Source: Verrucomicrobia subdivision 3 bacterium UBA693 (lineage in GTDB: Bacteria; Verrucomicrobiota; Verrucomicrobiia; Limisphaerales; UBA8199). From it: 64,000 nt of DNA. Shown one piece after another: positions 34,355 through 42,473 of the stretch. The DNA lies in assembly GCA_002298785.1 (NCBI GenBank), contig DBMR01000110.1, positions 1-64,000 on the forward strand. The letters are read 5' to 3'. Numbering within the stretch: the first letter of the stretch is position 1; every line of letters begins with the position of its first letter. The translations under genes were made by a program, and so were the position numbers. A model generated the notes under the pieces. The model searched no databases and was not told the DNA's origin. It saw nothing but the letters and a program-made list of their open reading frames with translations.

Positions 34355-35140
34355 TCATTTTGCATCACCCATCACCCAGAGCAGACCTCCCAGGATGTGC
34401 TGAGTGAGTCGTGGATCGGAGTAATGCTCAATTTTATGTCCCAGAGAAGTATAGAACTGTCGACCGCCATCGAAGGTCTGCCGCCACGCCAGGGGGTATT
34501 CGTCACCAAACGTCTTTCCTGGGAATTTGTCTTTTCCCGGGTCATCCAGGTTTTTGAGGTCGCCCGCCAGCACCACATGCCGTCCCTCCGGGATGTTATC
34601 CACATAGTAGAATTCATCCGTCCATTCGAAAGTGGCGGGAAGGTGTTTGGTGGAGGGGTCGGCGGCGTCCTTCACAATCAGGGTAAATTTCTGCATTTTG
34701 GCGTGCCGCGAGAATTTGCCGCCCATTACCTGCCAGAAATACGGCCATTTACGCATTGAACCAGTGGCGGAATGAATGCCCACCACGCCGCCTCCGCCAC
34801 GGATAAAACCTTGCAGGGCCGCCTTTTGTTCGTCGTTTTCAAAGATCTCGTTGTTGGTGTTGTCGAAGACGATCGCGCGATATTTCTTCAGATTGGCGGC
34901 GGTGAAAACTGCCGGATCGTCGCTGACGTCGACCTCAAAGTGGTTTTCTTTGCCCAACTTTTGGAGGGCAGCGGCGCTGGCAGCAATGTTGTCATGTACG
35001 AACAAACCTTGGCCCTTCTGGTTTTTGGTGTAAACCAACACGCGGCGCTCCGCAGCCAGCGAGGTATGTAGGGACGACAACAACAGGAAGGGGAGCAGGG
35101 CGGTGCAGACCACGAAATGAAGACGAATACTATTACGCAT
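34355..35140 (-). CDS. Secreted ThuA-domain protein (trehalose utilisation family)
   Basis: This 261-residue ThuA-like protein has a class I glutamine-amidotransferase-like fold; members of this large family occur in sugar-use clusters with unclear chemistry. A Sec signal (ALLPFLLLSSLHTSLA) precedes VLVYTKNQKGQG. Conserved segments: IVFDNTNNE, FIRGGGGVVGIHSATGS, GGKFSRHAKMQ, FEWTDEFYYVD and GRQFYTSLGHKIEHYSD. It is first in the cluster with two oxidoreductases, a common pairing in Verrucomicrobiota that suggests extracytoplasmic processing of a sugar derivative. Confidence 0.92.
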   Translation of the reverse strand: MRNSIRLHFVVCTALLPFLLLSSLHTSLAAERRVLVYTKNQKGQGLFVHDNIAASAAALQKLGKENHFEVDVSDDPAVFTAANLKKYRAIVFDNTNNEIFENDEQKAALQGFIRGGGGVVGIHSATGSMRKWPYFWQVMGGKFSRHAKMQKFTLIVKDAADPSTKHLPATFEWTDEFYYVDNIPEGRHVVLAGDLKNLDDPGKDKFPGKTFGDEYPLAWRQTFDGGRQFYTSLGHKIEHYSDPRLTQHILGGLLWVMGDAK

Positions 35141-35373
35141 AACTTTTCGACGCGATCGATTTTGCGAAATTCACCAGCGCTGCGCACTTGCCCGCATCGG
35201 CCGGCGAGATCGATTATGGGCACAACCAAAACCGAATCAAGCCGCCAGTTGGATGATGCCGAGATGCAATGATTGGCAATGGCCGTGGGCGTGACCATTT
35301 GCAGCACCCAAAGTTCCGGTTAAAGGCACTCGCTTGATCTTGCGGCGAGATTGAGGTTTGCTGGGTTAGTGAA

Positions 35374-36366
35374 ATGACGGTTCGGCCTGAAAATTTCAAA
35401 GTCGCGGTGGTCGGTTGTGGAGCCGTGGGTAGTTATTATGGTGCCAAGCTGGCTCGGACCAGCGCGGTGGTGCACTTTTTACTGCGCAGCGACTACGAAG
35501 TCGTGCGTCGCGATGGTGTGCGAATTCTGAGCCGACGGGGAGATTTTGAAGTGCGCCCGAGGTGCGCCATCAAGCCGGAGGAGATCGGCGTGGCAGATCT
35601 GGTTATTATCGGGCTTAAAACGACTGCCAATCCCGAGTTTAGGAGGCTGCTGCCGCCGTTGGTCGGGCCGCACACCACGATCTTGACCCTCCAGAACGGG
35701 CTCGGTAACGAGGAACAGTTGGAACGTCTCTTTCCACGTGAGCAAATTCTCGGGGGACTGTGTTTTGTTTGCCTGAACCGGGTGCAGCCTGGGGTGATTC
35801 ATCATTTGGACCACGGCTTAGTGATGCTTGGGCAATATGGCGGGCCGCCCGGGCCGCGGGTTAAGGAGGTGGCCGACTGGTTTTCTCGGGCAGAAATTCC
35901 CTTTCAGATTTCGGAAAACCTGGCGCGGGCGCATTGGGAGAAACTGACCTGGAATATTCCTTTCAACGGGCTGGGAGTGGCGGCGGTCGCAGGCTGTGAG
36001 GCCGTGGAAACCGGGCAAGTCCCCGCTGATTTTCAACGCGGACCGTGCCTGACTACGGATCAGTTGTTGGCAGACGGCCGGTGGCTGGCCCTCATACGTG
36101 GCCTTATGAAGGAAGTGCTCGCGGTTGCCCGGGCCCTCGGGCATCACCTGGATGATTCGGTGATGGAGCGCCAGATTCAGCGCACGGGCAGCATGGGGCC
36201 ATACAAGGCCTCGACACTTCTCGATTTCGAGCAGGGCCGACCGTTGGAATTGGATAGCTTGTTCAACGAACCGTTCCGCCAGGCCCGCGCCGCCCGCGTC
36301 CCTGCGCCGCTCCTGCAAAATCTCTGCCAGGTGTTGAACAGGCTGGATTGTCGGCCCGGTCTGTAA
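35374..36366 (+). CDS. panE: 2-dehydropantoate 2-reductase (ketopantoate reductase family)
   Basis: This 330-residue NADPH-dependent enzyme would reduce ketopantoate to pantoate for coenzyme A synthesis. The nucleotide-binding motif VVGCGAVGSYYG (residues 12-23) is followed by LVIIGLKTTANPE and ILTLQNGLGNEEQL. The catalytic region reads HWEKLTWNIPFNGLGVAA, with the conserved Lys and Asn, and SMGPYKASTLLDFEQGRPLELD near the C terminus is standard. Distant PanE homologues may act on other 2-oxo acids, so the exact substrate is likely but not certain. It is divergent from thuA and 44 bases upstream of gltX. Confidence 0.88.
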   Translation: MTVRPENFKVAVVGCGAVGSYYGAKLARTSAVVHFLLRSDYEVVRRDGVRILSRRGDFEVRPRCAIKPEEIGVADLVIIGLKTTANPEFRRLLPPLVGPHTTILTLQNGLGNEEQLERLFPREQILGGLCFVCLNRVQPGVIHHLDHGLVMLGQYGGPPGPRVKEVADWFSRAEIPFQISENLARAHWEKLTWNIPFNGLGVAAVAGCEAVETGQVPADFQRGPCLTTDQLLADGRWLALIRGLMKEVLAVARALGHHLDDSVMERQIQRTGSMGPYKASTLLDFEQGRPLELDSLFNEPFRQARAARVPAPLLQNLCQVLNRLDCRPGL

Positions 36367-36410
36367 GAGAATGTCGCGGTCATCAACGGTTGACGTAATT
36401 TACCTGGAAT

Positions 36411-37754
36411 ATGAAACCACGTGTTCGTTTTGCACCGAGTCCCACCGGCTTTCTGCACATTGGGGGTGCGCGTACTGCCTTGTTTAATTGGCTTTACGCC
36501 CGCCACACCGGCGGCACTTTTATCCTGCGCATCGAAGATACCGACGCCGCACGCAACACGCAGGAAGCGGTCAACGTGATACTCAATGGCCTGCGCTGGC
36601 TGGGGCTGGATTGGGACGAAGGTCCCATCACCGCGGATGCAACCGGGCCGAGCAAAGGCATTTACGGGCCTTACTTCCAGAGCCAACGCAAAGAGAATTA
36701 CCAGCGGCGCGTTGAGGCTCTGTTGTCTCATGGGCTTGCGTATGAGCACGAAGGCGCGATCAAATTCAAGATGACCCGCGAGCCCGTGATCATTCCCGAC
36801 CTGGTGGTGGGTGATGTGCGCCGTGAATTGACGGATCGCGAGCAGGTCGACCCCGATTTTGTCATTGTTCGGTCGGACGGCGAACCAGTTTTCCACCTGG
36901 TCAACGTCATCGACGATCTCGAAATGAACATTACCCATGTCATTCGAGGCGAAGATCATTTGTCCAACACAGCAAAGCACATCGCTTTGTTTAAAGCCTT
37001 CGGGGTCGAACCACCCAAATACGCGCACATTCCCCTCATCCTGAATATCGACGGCACAAAGATGAGCAAGCGAGACAAGGGGGCATCTCTGACCTCCTAT
37101 ATGGAGGAAGGTTATGCACCCGAGGCGGTGGTGAATTACCTCTCGCTGCTGGGCTGGTCTCCCAAAGGAAATCGGGAAAAACTCTCCCTCGAGGAGACGG
37201 TCGAGCTCTTTGATCTTCCCCAAATCCTGAGGCACAACGCACGGTTTGACCTCACCAAGCTCAGTTGGCTTAACGGCGAGTATATTCGTGAGATGGCGGA
37301 TGATCGTTTCCACGAATTGTGCATCCATGCGCTGGCGAAAGCCGGGTTAGACACGAATCGGTATCCGCTCGATTACGTGAAAAGCGCTTTGGATACCTGC
37401 AAAGGGAAATTCAAGCTCTTTGGTGAATTGGCGGGCTATGCAGGCTTCTATTTCCAGGACCAGGTCGAATACGACGCCCAGGCTGCGGCGCAGGTCTTTA
37501 TTCCGGAGAACAAGCCGCGGTTACAGCGGTTGCGGGAGGTTTTAGCGATCCTGGAACCGTTCCACCACGAGGGCATTGGTGCCACGTTTGGGGCGGTAGC
37601 CAAGGAGTTGGGTATCAAGACCGGGGTTTTGGTGCACCCGGCACGCCTGGCCTGTTGCGGAAAGCCCGCCGGACCGAGCCTTTATCACCTAATGGCGGTG
37701 ATTGGCAAAGACCGAACGCTGTGCAGCATCGACAAGGCGCTGGCTCGCATGTAG
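36411..37754 (+). CDS. gltX: Glutamyl-tRNA synthetase
   Basis: This 447-residue class I aminoacyl-tRNA synthetase charges tRNA-Glu (and possibly tRNA-Gln in organisms using the transamidation route). The HIGH-type motif is PSPTGFLHIGGART (residues 9-22) and the second catalytic motif is TKMSKRDKG around residue 220. IRGEDHLSNTAKHIAL is the conserved nucleotide-binding stretch. No zinc-binding cysteine cluster is seen. The length is slightly below the usual 460-490 because of a compact anticodon-binding domain. It is probably co-transcribed with panE. Confidence 0.96.
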   Translation: MKPRVRFAPSPTGFLHIGGARTALFNWLYARHTGGTFILRIEDTDAARNTQEAVNVILNGLRWLGLDWDEGPITADATGPSKGIYGPYFQSQRKENYQRRVEALLSHGLAYEHEGAIKFKMTREPVIIPDLVVGDVRRELTDREQVDPDFVIVRSDGEPVFHLVNVIDDLEMNITHVIRGEDHLSNTAKHIALFKAFGVEPPKYAHIPLILNIDGTKMSKRDKGASLTSYMEEGYAPEAVVNYLSLLGWSPKGNREKLSLEETVELFDLPQILRHNARFDLTKLSWLNGEYIREMADDRFHELCIHALAKAGLDTNRYPLDYVKSALDTCKGKFKLFGELAGYAGFYFQDQVEYDAQAAAQVFIPENKPRLQRLREVLAILEPFHHEGIGATFGAVAKELGIKTGVLVHPARLACCGKPAGPSLYHLMAVIGKDRTLCSIDKALARM

Positions 37755-37858
37755 GTCCGTGCCTGTAGGCAAATCTTATAGCCATCAGGAAAGAGTGTGA
37801 TATCCTTAGGCGCAGGGCCGAGTTGGGGTACCTCAAAACTTCTTCATGGATAAGAGGT

Positions 37859-37887
37859 TTGACTTGGCAGATTGGCAATCTTAAATT
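37859..37887 (+). promoter_or_regulatory. Candidate sigma-70 promoter before the polyprenyl synthase gene
   Basis: TTGACT (37859-37864) and TAAATT (37882-37887) are 17 bases apart. The predicted start is within a few bases of the ATG at 37895, so either the mRNA is nearly leaderless or this promoter is not the one used. Confidence 0.4.
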
Positions 37888-37894
37888 TTTGAAA

Positions 37895-38941
37895 ATGTTT
37901 GTGGCTGATTCGAAAGCAGTGCCTGAGGCCGGTCGAGCGGTACATTCCTGGAAGCACGTGATTGATCCGGTTGAGCCGTTTTTGGACGCCGTCAGCCAAC
38001 GACTTGCCCGGGAGGTGGAATCGTTTGATGCCGAGCTGCTTCCGTATGCTGAATACGCCTTGACCGGCCAGGGAAAGCATTTGCGCCCAGCCCTGGTGGC
38101 CTTGACGGCGGAGGCTTTGGGAAAACCTTCTGAAGCTCATGTAACCGCCGCCGTGATCATCGAAATGATTCACCTGGCGACCCTGGTTCATGACGATGTC
38201 ATGGATGAGGCGGAGATTCGCCGAGGTCGGCTGACCTTGGCGGCTAACTGGGGTAACGAGATTGCGGTGTTGTTTGGGGATTGCCTGTTCGCTCAAGCCC
38301 TTAAATTAGCCTCCGGGTTCCCGACAACGGATGTTTGCCGTGCGGTCTCGATCGCCACCAATACGGTGTGTTCGGGGGAAATCATGCAGACGCAGCATCG
38401 TCGTGATTTTCGTTTCACCCGGGATCGGTATTTCCGGGTATTAGAGATGAAGACGGCGGAGCTGTTTGCCGTTTCCTGTGAGTTGAGCGCGTTTCTCAGT
38501 GGTGTCTCGAAGGAGCAGGTAGGGGCGTTGCGTAGCTTCGGCCTGGCCTTTGGCACCGCTTACCAGATTTACGATGATTGCGTCGACTTGTTTGGCTCCG
38601 AAGCCTTGGCCGGTAAATCTTTGGGAACGGATTTGGCCAAAGGCAAGCTGACGTTGCCGGTTTTGTTAGCCCACGAGCAGAGCAGTGCCACAGATCGGGC
38701 AAAATTGGAAGAGTTGGTCCAAAAATGGGAACCGGGATCGATGAAGGCCATGGCAGCTTTGCTGGCGAAATACGATGCGCTCGGTGGCTCCATAAAAACC
38801 ATGAGGCAATACCTGGACAAGGCCCGGCAGGCGTTGCGTCCGATCCCAGCCTCAGCGGGGGTCAGCGGTTTGGCGAGCCTGACCGATTACCTGATCCGGC
38901 AAACGGATGCTTTGGGGTATGTGCCTGACAACGGTCTGTGA
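37895..38941 (+). CDS. Polyprenyl (octaprenyl-type) diphosphate synthase
   Basis: This 348-residue trans-prenyltransferase extends isoprenyl diphosphates with IPP, usually for a quinone side chain. The first aspartate-rich motif is LVHDDVMDEA (Asp100, Asp101, Asp104), the second is YDDCVDLFG (about residues 228-232), with GKHLRP (about 60-65) binding IPP. FARM-adjacent MIHLATLVHD lacks bulky residues close to the motif, which favours long-chain products. The ATG at 37895 is preferred over the TTG at 37823. Its stop overlaps a GTG of the next gene, so it may share a transcript with the sigma factor. Confidence 0.93.
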   Translation: MFVADSKAVPEAGRAVHSWKHVIDPVEPFLDAVSQRLAREVESFDAELLPYAEYALTGQGKHLRPALVALTAEALGKPSEAHVTAAVIIEMIHLATLVHDDVMDEAEIRRGRLTLAANWGNEIAVLFGDCLFAQALKLASGFPTTDVCRAVSIATNTVCSGEIMQTQHRRDFRFTRDRYFRVLEMKTAELFAVSCELSAFLSGVSKEQVGALRSFGLAFGTAYQIYDDCVDLFGSEALAGKSLGTDLAKGKLTLPVLLAHEQSSATDRAKLEELVQKWEPGSMKAMAALLAKYDALGGSIKTMRQYLDKARQALRPIPASAGVSGLASLTDYLIRQTDALGYVPDNGL

Positions 38942-38946
38942 AGGTT

Positions 38947-39585
38947 ATGGCCGACCCAGCGCGCCGCAAGGTAGCCGCCGAACCGGACGAGCCAAATGAG
39001 CGTGCCGAACCGGCGCCGCCTGACGACCTGCAATTGGTCGAAAAGGCTCGTGGAGGGGACCTTTCCGCCTACGACGAACTCGTTAAACGATACCAGGAAA
39101 GAATCTACGCGACGGTCTATCATATGACGTCCAATCACGAGGACGCAAACGATATTGCACAGGAAGCATTCATCAAAGGCTACCAGGCCCTGAGTTCATT
39201 CAAGGGTGGATCTAGCTTCTACACATGGGTTTACAGAATTGCGGTCAACAAGACCATCAATTTCCTAAAGCAACGGAAGAACAAGTCCCAGATGAGTTTG
39301 GACGACTTGGATTTCAACGCCGAGCACGACCCGGATTTGGTGGCTTTGGTTTCTGAAAAGACGCCGCGCCGTGAGGCGAATCTTGCGGAATTGCAGGAAA
39401 AATTGAACGAGGCTATGCAGCGGCTGTCAGATGCTCATAGACTGGTAGTTACACTGCATGATGTGCAGGGGCTTTCTCATGAGGAAGTCGCGCAGATTAT
39501 GGAATGTAACATTGGCACGGTGCGTTCCCGTTTGTTTTACGCCCGGCAACAATTGCAGGCTTATTTGTCCGATTATTTAAAGTAG
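38947..39585 (+). CDS. ECF-type RNA polymerase sigma factor
   Basis: This 212-residue sigma-70-family protein has only regions 2 and 4. Region 2: LSAYDELVKRYQERIYATVYHM, NHEDANDIAQEAFIKGYQAL and FYTWVYRIAVNKTINFLKQRK. Region 4: LSDAHRLVVTLHDVQGLSHEEVAQIM with the helix-turn-helix NIGTVRSRLFYARQQL. It is preceded by an acidic Pro/Glu-rich N terminus. The ATG at 38947 or the GTG at 38938 could start it. The gene 13 bases downstream encodes a membrane protein that may be its anti-sigma partner. Confidence 0.95.
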   Translation: MADPARRKVAAEPDEPNERAEPAPPDDLQLVEKARGGDLSAYDELVKRYQERIYATVYHMTSNHEDANDIAQEAFIKGYQALSSFKGGSSFYTWVYRIAVNKTINFLKQRKNKSQMSLDDLDFNAEHDPDLVALVSEKTPRREANLAELQEKLNEAMQRLSDAHRLVVTLHDVQGLSHEEVAQIMECNIGTVRSRLFYARQQLQAYLSDYLK

Positions 39586-39598
39586 CATTGTGGCTTTT

Positions 39599-40087
39599 AT
39601 GAGACCCGATCAGGAAGAATTTCTGGAATTGCGTCGCTTACTGGCCTTGAAGCGGCATGAAGTGCCGCCACCAGGCTATTTTCATGGTTTTTCCGGTCAA
39701 GTCATCGCCCGAATTCGCGTCGGCGAAAGCGGCGACAACCAGGGCGCAACCGCAATTCTGAGAGGGGACTGGTTCCAGCGGTTCTGGAGCGCTTTGGAAG
39801 CGCGCCCGACCTTTGCGGGCGCCTGTGCCGTCGGGCTCTGCGCCGTGCTGGTATCAGGTTTTATTTCATCCGAGCAGGGAGCACTGGAAAATCAGCCCGC
39901 GCTGGTCGCGATGGAATCTACTCCCTCGCCCTTTGGGGCTGCGGCTCCACAGCGTGCGGCTGCGGTTACTCCTTCGGGGTCATTCTCCGGCACCATGGGA
40001 TTGGCCGCGCCTCGGCCATCTCTTTTTGATCAGCCCTCGAACTTGCGAGTCCAGCCGGTAAGCTTCAGCGTGCCGAGCCCTCGTTGA
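39599..40087 (+). CDS. Membrane protein following the ECF sigma factor (putative anti-sigma)
   Basis: This protein of about 162 residues has a cytoplasmic N terminus (FLELRRLLALKRHEVPPPGYF, then FSGQVIARIRVGE), one membrane helix (about residues 68-87, FAGACAVGLCAVLVSGFIS) and a periplasmic Ser/Pro/Ala-rich tail. Position after the sigma gene and topology suggest an anti-sigma factor, but the zinc-binding HxxxCxxC motif of classical anti-sigma domains is absent. The KRHE-PPPGYF-FS segment looks like a conserved docking motif (inference). A GTG at 39590 would add three residues. Confidence 0.75.
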   Translation: MRPDQEEFLELRRLLALKRHEVPPPGYFHGFSGQVIARIRVGESGDNQGATAILRGDWFQRFWSALEARPTFAGACAVGLCAVLVSGFISSEQGALENQPALVAMESTPSPFGAAAPQRAAAVTPSGSFSGTMGLAAPRPSLFDQPSNLRVQPVSFSVPSPR

Positions 40088-40091
40088 GGCA

Positions 40092-41306
40092 TCAATCCTC
40101 GTGGACAAACACGAGGCTCATTCCTTCTGAGGACATGCTGAGACGTCCGCCGTCCAACGTCGCCACCAAATCATTTCCGGGGAAGGAGAACAGGTATTTG
40201 CCGCCGGTTTCGTCCCACTTACCCGAGAGGTTCTGAGTCGAAGGTGCAGGGGGGGCGTTTGGCGCGGGAATTTTCAAGCTCGGGAGGTTCTTCACGAACG
40301 CCTGTTTTTCAGTGGTCGCGATCAAGACTGTTTTCTCGAAAGCCGAAGCCATCCACCGCTTGATGCGCTGCATTTCGTTGGCGGTGATGGTGGGCCGCGC
40401 CCGCCGAAGGGCTGAGAATGCGGAATTCACCTCGAATCTCCAACGCCCCAGGATCTTTTCGGATTCGTATTTTGGAGAGCGGCCGGTGTCCAGGAAAGTC
40501 TGAAGATCGGTCAGGTTGGTCACCACGGTATCCTTGATGGTGTTGAGTAATTCCGGGTTGCCGAGAATGGCCTGCATGCGGGGATGGTCGAGCAGGTTTT
40601 TGAACGACTCGCCGCGGACCCGCAGATTCGTGAACTCGGTGTCAGCCGCGATGTCGAGCAATTCCTGGCGCTCGGCCAACCCGAGAAAAGCCGGATACCG
40701 GCTAAGCCGCGCTTCCAGCAGGGGATTATTGAAGATTAACCCGGTGAGATCGGCGACTTCATAATAGCTTGGTTGGAGGGAATCCACGCTGCGAGCCACT
40801 TTGGAAAAGCCGGTGCTCTGGAGGTCGTTACCCATCCGGTTGAGCAGGCGGACGGTGAGTGGTTCGTTCTCGGTTGTGGCCAGTTGGACGGTCCAGTAAC
40901 TGAACGCGTTGATGCCAAAAACGATCAACACCAGGTAGGCGACGCCATTCAGCAAGCCCAGACACAAACCCAGGCGATGATTCAGCCGTTCCCACAAGGC
41001 CAGGCGCAGGTCGCCGGCTTTGTACTTGTAGAAGACCTCGACTTTTTGATGAGCCACCGCGGCACAGACCTTGAATAGAACCGATACCAGGATAAAACCC
41101 ACTACCGGAGGAACGGCCCAGAGCAGGATGGGGCTTTTTACGCCGAAGATTCCAATCAGGGGTTTGATCAGTTTGGCCAGCGGCGCCGCCAGCAAGGCGC
41201 CCATCAAAATTCCCACGAAGGAAAAGCCTACTCGAATCGCCCCCTGGCGAAGCCCCAGCGCCGCCACCGAAGCTATTAAGATCACGATCAGCAACCAAAT
41301 CGTCAT
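40092..41306 (-). CDS. CvpA-family membrane protein with C-terminal extension
   Basis: This 404-residue protein begins with four membrane segments (about residues 3-20, 25-47, 60-85 and 110-137) in the CvpA arrangement, including ALGLRQGAIRVGFSFVGILMG. CvpA homologues affect colicin V export and envelope homeostasis, with unknown mechanism. The remaining 260 residues are soluble and helical, with a beta-strand-rich end (GKWDETGGKYLFSFPGNDLVATLDG) that I do not recognise. It is longer than typical CvpA (about 160-200). Its end nearly abuts the convergent sigma-partner gene. Confidence 0.8.
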   Translation of the reverse strand: MTIWLLIVILIASVAALGLRQGAIRVGFSFVGILMGALLAAPLAKLIKPLIGIFGVKSPILLWAVPPVVGFILVSVLFKVCAAVAHQKVEVFYKYKAGDLRLALWERLNHRLGLCLGLLNGVAYLVLIVFGINAFSYWTVQLATTENEPLTVRLLNRMGNDLQSTGFSKVARSVDSLQPSYYEVADLTGLIFNNPLLEARLSRYPAFLGLAERQELLDIAADTEFTNLRVRGESFKNLLDHPRMQAILGNPELLNTIKDTVVTNLTDLQTFLDTGRSPKYESEKILGRWRFEVNSAFSALRRARPTITANEMQRIKRWMASAFEKTVLIATTEKQAFVKNLPSLKIPAPNAPPAPSTQNLSGKWDETGGKYLFSFPGNDLVATLDGGRLSMSSEGMSLVFVHED

Positions 41307-41473
41307 ACGCCTGAAAGTAATTTATTTACGCGAAGAAATGCACGCACAAACTTTGTCATCCATCTTGGTGTGGCGGATCAAATATGGAGAGTGATTCGGG
41401 GACGGTTAGCCGAGCGTGTCGTTGCCGCGCAATAATGAAGCAAATCGGGAATTCAGTTTTAGATAAATTGGTT

Positions 41474-41501
41474 TTGACTTTTTCTTCCAGCATCGTAACT
41501 T
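41474..41501 (+). promoter_or_regulatory. Promoter of tRNA-Ala
   Basis: TTGACT at 41474-41479 and TAACTT at 41496-41501 are 16 bases apart and end 16 bases before the mature tRNA. Confidence 0.45.
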
Positions 41502-41517
41502 TGGCCCCGCTCTGGAT

Positions 41518-41593
41518 GGGGTCGTAGCTCAGTTGGTAGAGCGCCTGAATGGCATTCAGGAGGTCAGGGGTTCGAACCCCCTCGGCTCCACCA
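41518..41593 (+). tRNA. tRNA-Ala (anticodon GGC)
   Basis: The 76-base cloverleaf is complete: acceptor GGGGTCG/CGGCTCC (with G-U pairs), D arm GCTC..GAGC, anticodon stem CCTGA/TCAGG with loop ATGGCAT (anticodon GGC), T arm AGGGG-TTCGAAC-CCCCT and an encoded CCA end. It reads GCC and GCU codons. A toxin-antitoxin module begins 94 bases downstream. I see no second copy of the tRNA 3' end in the window that would indicate an integrated element. Confidence 0.97.
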
Positions 41594-41651
41594 TCCAGCC
41601 AGAGCAATTTCAATAGCGCTTGGAGTCTTGGCGCTGAATTGGTCGTACAGC

Positions 41652-41686
41652 TTGCAATCACGCCATGACCGCGCCATAATAATGGC
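41652..41686 (+). promoter_or_regulatory. Promoter and dyad operator of the first toxin-antitoxin module
   Basis: TTGCAA (41652-41657) and CATAAT (41676-41681) are 18 bases apart. The -10 lies inside the dyad GCCAT-AATA-ATGGC (41673-41686), which ends directly before the antitoxin ATG; an extra GCCAT half-site is at 41662. This fits autorepression by an AbrB-type antitoxin and predicts a nearly leaderless mRNA. Confidence 0.55.
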
Positions 41687-41935
41687 ATGAAGACGACTGT
41701 TGAACTCGATTCGTCCAACCGAATCGTGCTTTCTCAGGAATTGCGACGGGCGGCAGGGATCCCTCGAAGGCAGAAACTTCTTGTTTCGGCAACTCCGGGC
41801 CGGATCGTATTGGAAATCGAGAGTAACGCTTCCGGGCGTGTTATCAGGCGCGGGAAACTCAAACTCTGGACCGGAGCGGTCCCAGCCATCTCAATTGAGG
41901 AAGCAGTCGAACAATCACGACATTACACCCGATGA
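41687..41935 (+). CDS. AbrB/VapB-type antitoxin
   Basis: This 82-residue protein has a SpoVT/AbrB swapped-hairpin DNA-binding domain: VELDSSNRIVLSQELRRAAG followed by LLVSATPGRIVLEIE. The C-terminal tail (WTGAVPAISIEEAVEQSRHYTR) should wrap around and neutralise the PIN toxin. Its stop overlaps the toxin start by four bases (ATGA). It probably represses its own operon through the dyad immediately upstream. AbrB-type VapB with PIN-type VapC is a common pairing. Confidence 0.88.
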   Translation: MKTTVELDSSNRIVLSQELRRAAGIPRRQKLLVSATPGRIVLEIESNASGRVIRRGKLKLWTGAVPAISIEEAVEQSRHYTR

Positions 41936-42333
41936 CTTTCCTTGATACCGGGATAATGGTTGGCGCAGTGTTACAAGCGCATCCAGAACACAAAGCCTGC
42001 CTCTCAGCATTGGTAGATTTTGAGCGGCCATTCACCAATGCGCACGCGCTCGCCGAGACGTTCGCCACTCTGACCGGGTTTTACAAAGTGCCCACTGAAG
42101 CGGCGTCTGAGTTGACACTGGGATTGCGTGATTCAATCGAGGTTGAGGCCTTGAGCTTGGCGGACTACGAAACATCGATTGGCGAGGCTCGCAGCCGGGG
42201 AGTAATGGGCGGTGGAATTTATGATTCGCTGCACGCGACCTTTGCGCGCAGAAAGAAAGCCGTCCGGATCATTACACGAAATCCCTCACACTTCCAGCAT
42301 GTGGCGCCGGATATCGAGATTCTGACTCCCTGA
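41932..42333 (+). CDS. PIN-domain toxin (VapC-like ribonuclease)
   Basis: This 133-residue PIN-domain protein is a probable Mg-dependent ribonuclease toxin. Three acidic residues of the active site are visible: Asp5 (FLDTGIMV), Glu42 (ALAETFATLTG) and Asp98 (GGGIYDSLHATFARR). The fourth position, usually Asp in a T-x-D motif, is Asn117 (ITRNPSHF), which is tolerated in many VapC proteins. Translation is coupled to the antitoxin by an ATGA overlap. The module sits just behind tRNA-Ala; the target RNA is unknown. Confidence 0.9.
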   Translation: MTFLDTGIMVGAVLQAHPEHKACLSALVDFERPFTNAHALAETFATLTGFYKVPTEAASELTLGLRDSIEVEALSLADYETSIGEARSRGVMGGGIYDSLHATFARRKKAVRIITRNPSHFQHVAPDIEILTP

Positions 42334-42473
42334 ATTCGGAATGCCCCAAGGGTTCTTTAGGTGAACAGCCCAGCTTGAGAGTGGGGCGCTTTATTCAGCT
42401 TCGGCCCAACTCCACCGCGAATTGGTATGCACGGCTCCAGGCGGGGGGGCACTCCTCCGTCCCACCTGCATGT

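Noticed and set aside
41356..41718. Minus-strand frame containing GAEGVRTPDLLNAIQALYQLSYDP
   Set aside because: It is the antisense translation of the tRNA-Ala gene, a well-known spurious ORF type.
41518..42333. Possible integrated element at tRNA-Ala
   Set aside because: No integrase and no second copy of the tRNA 3' end could be found in the window.
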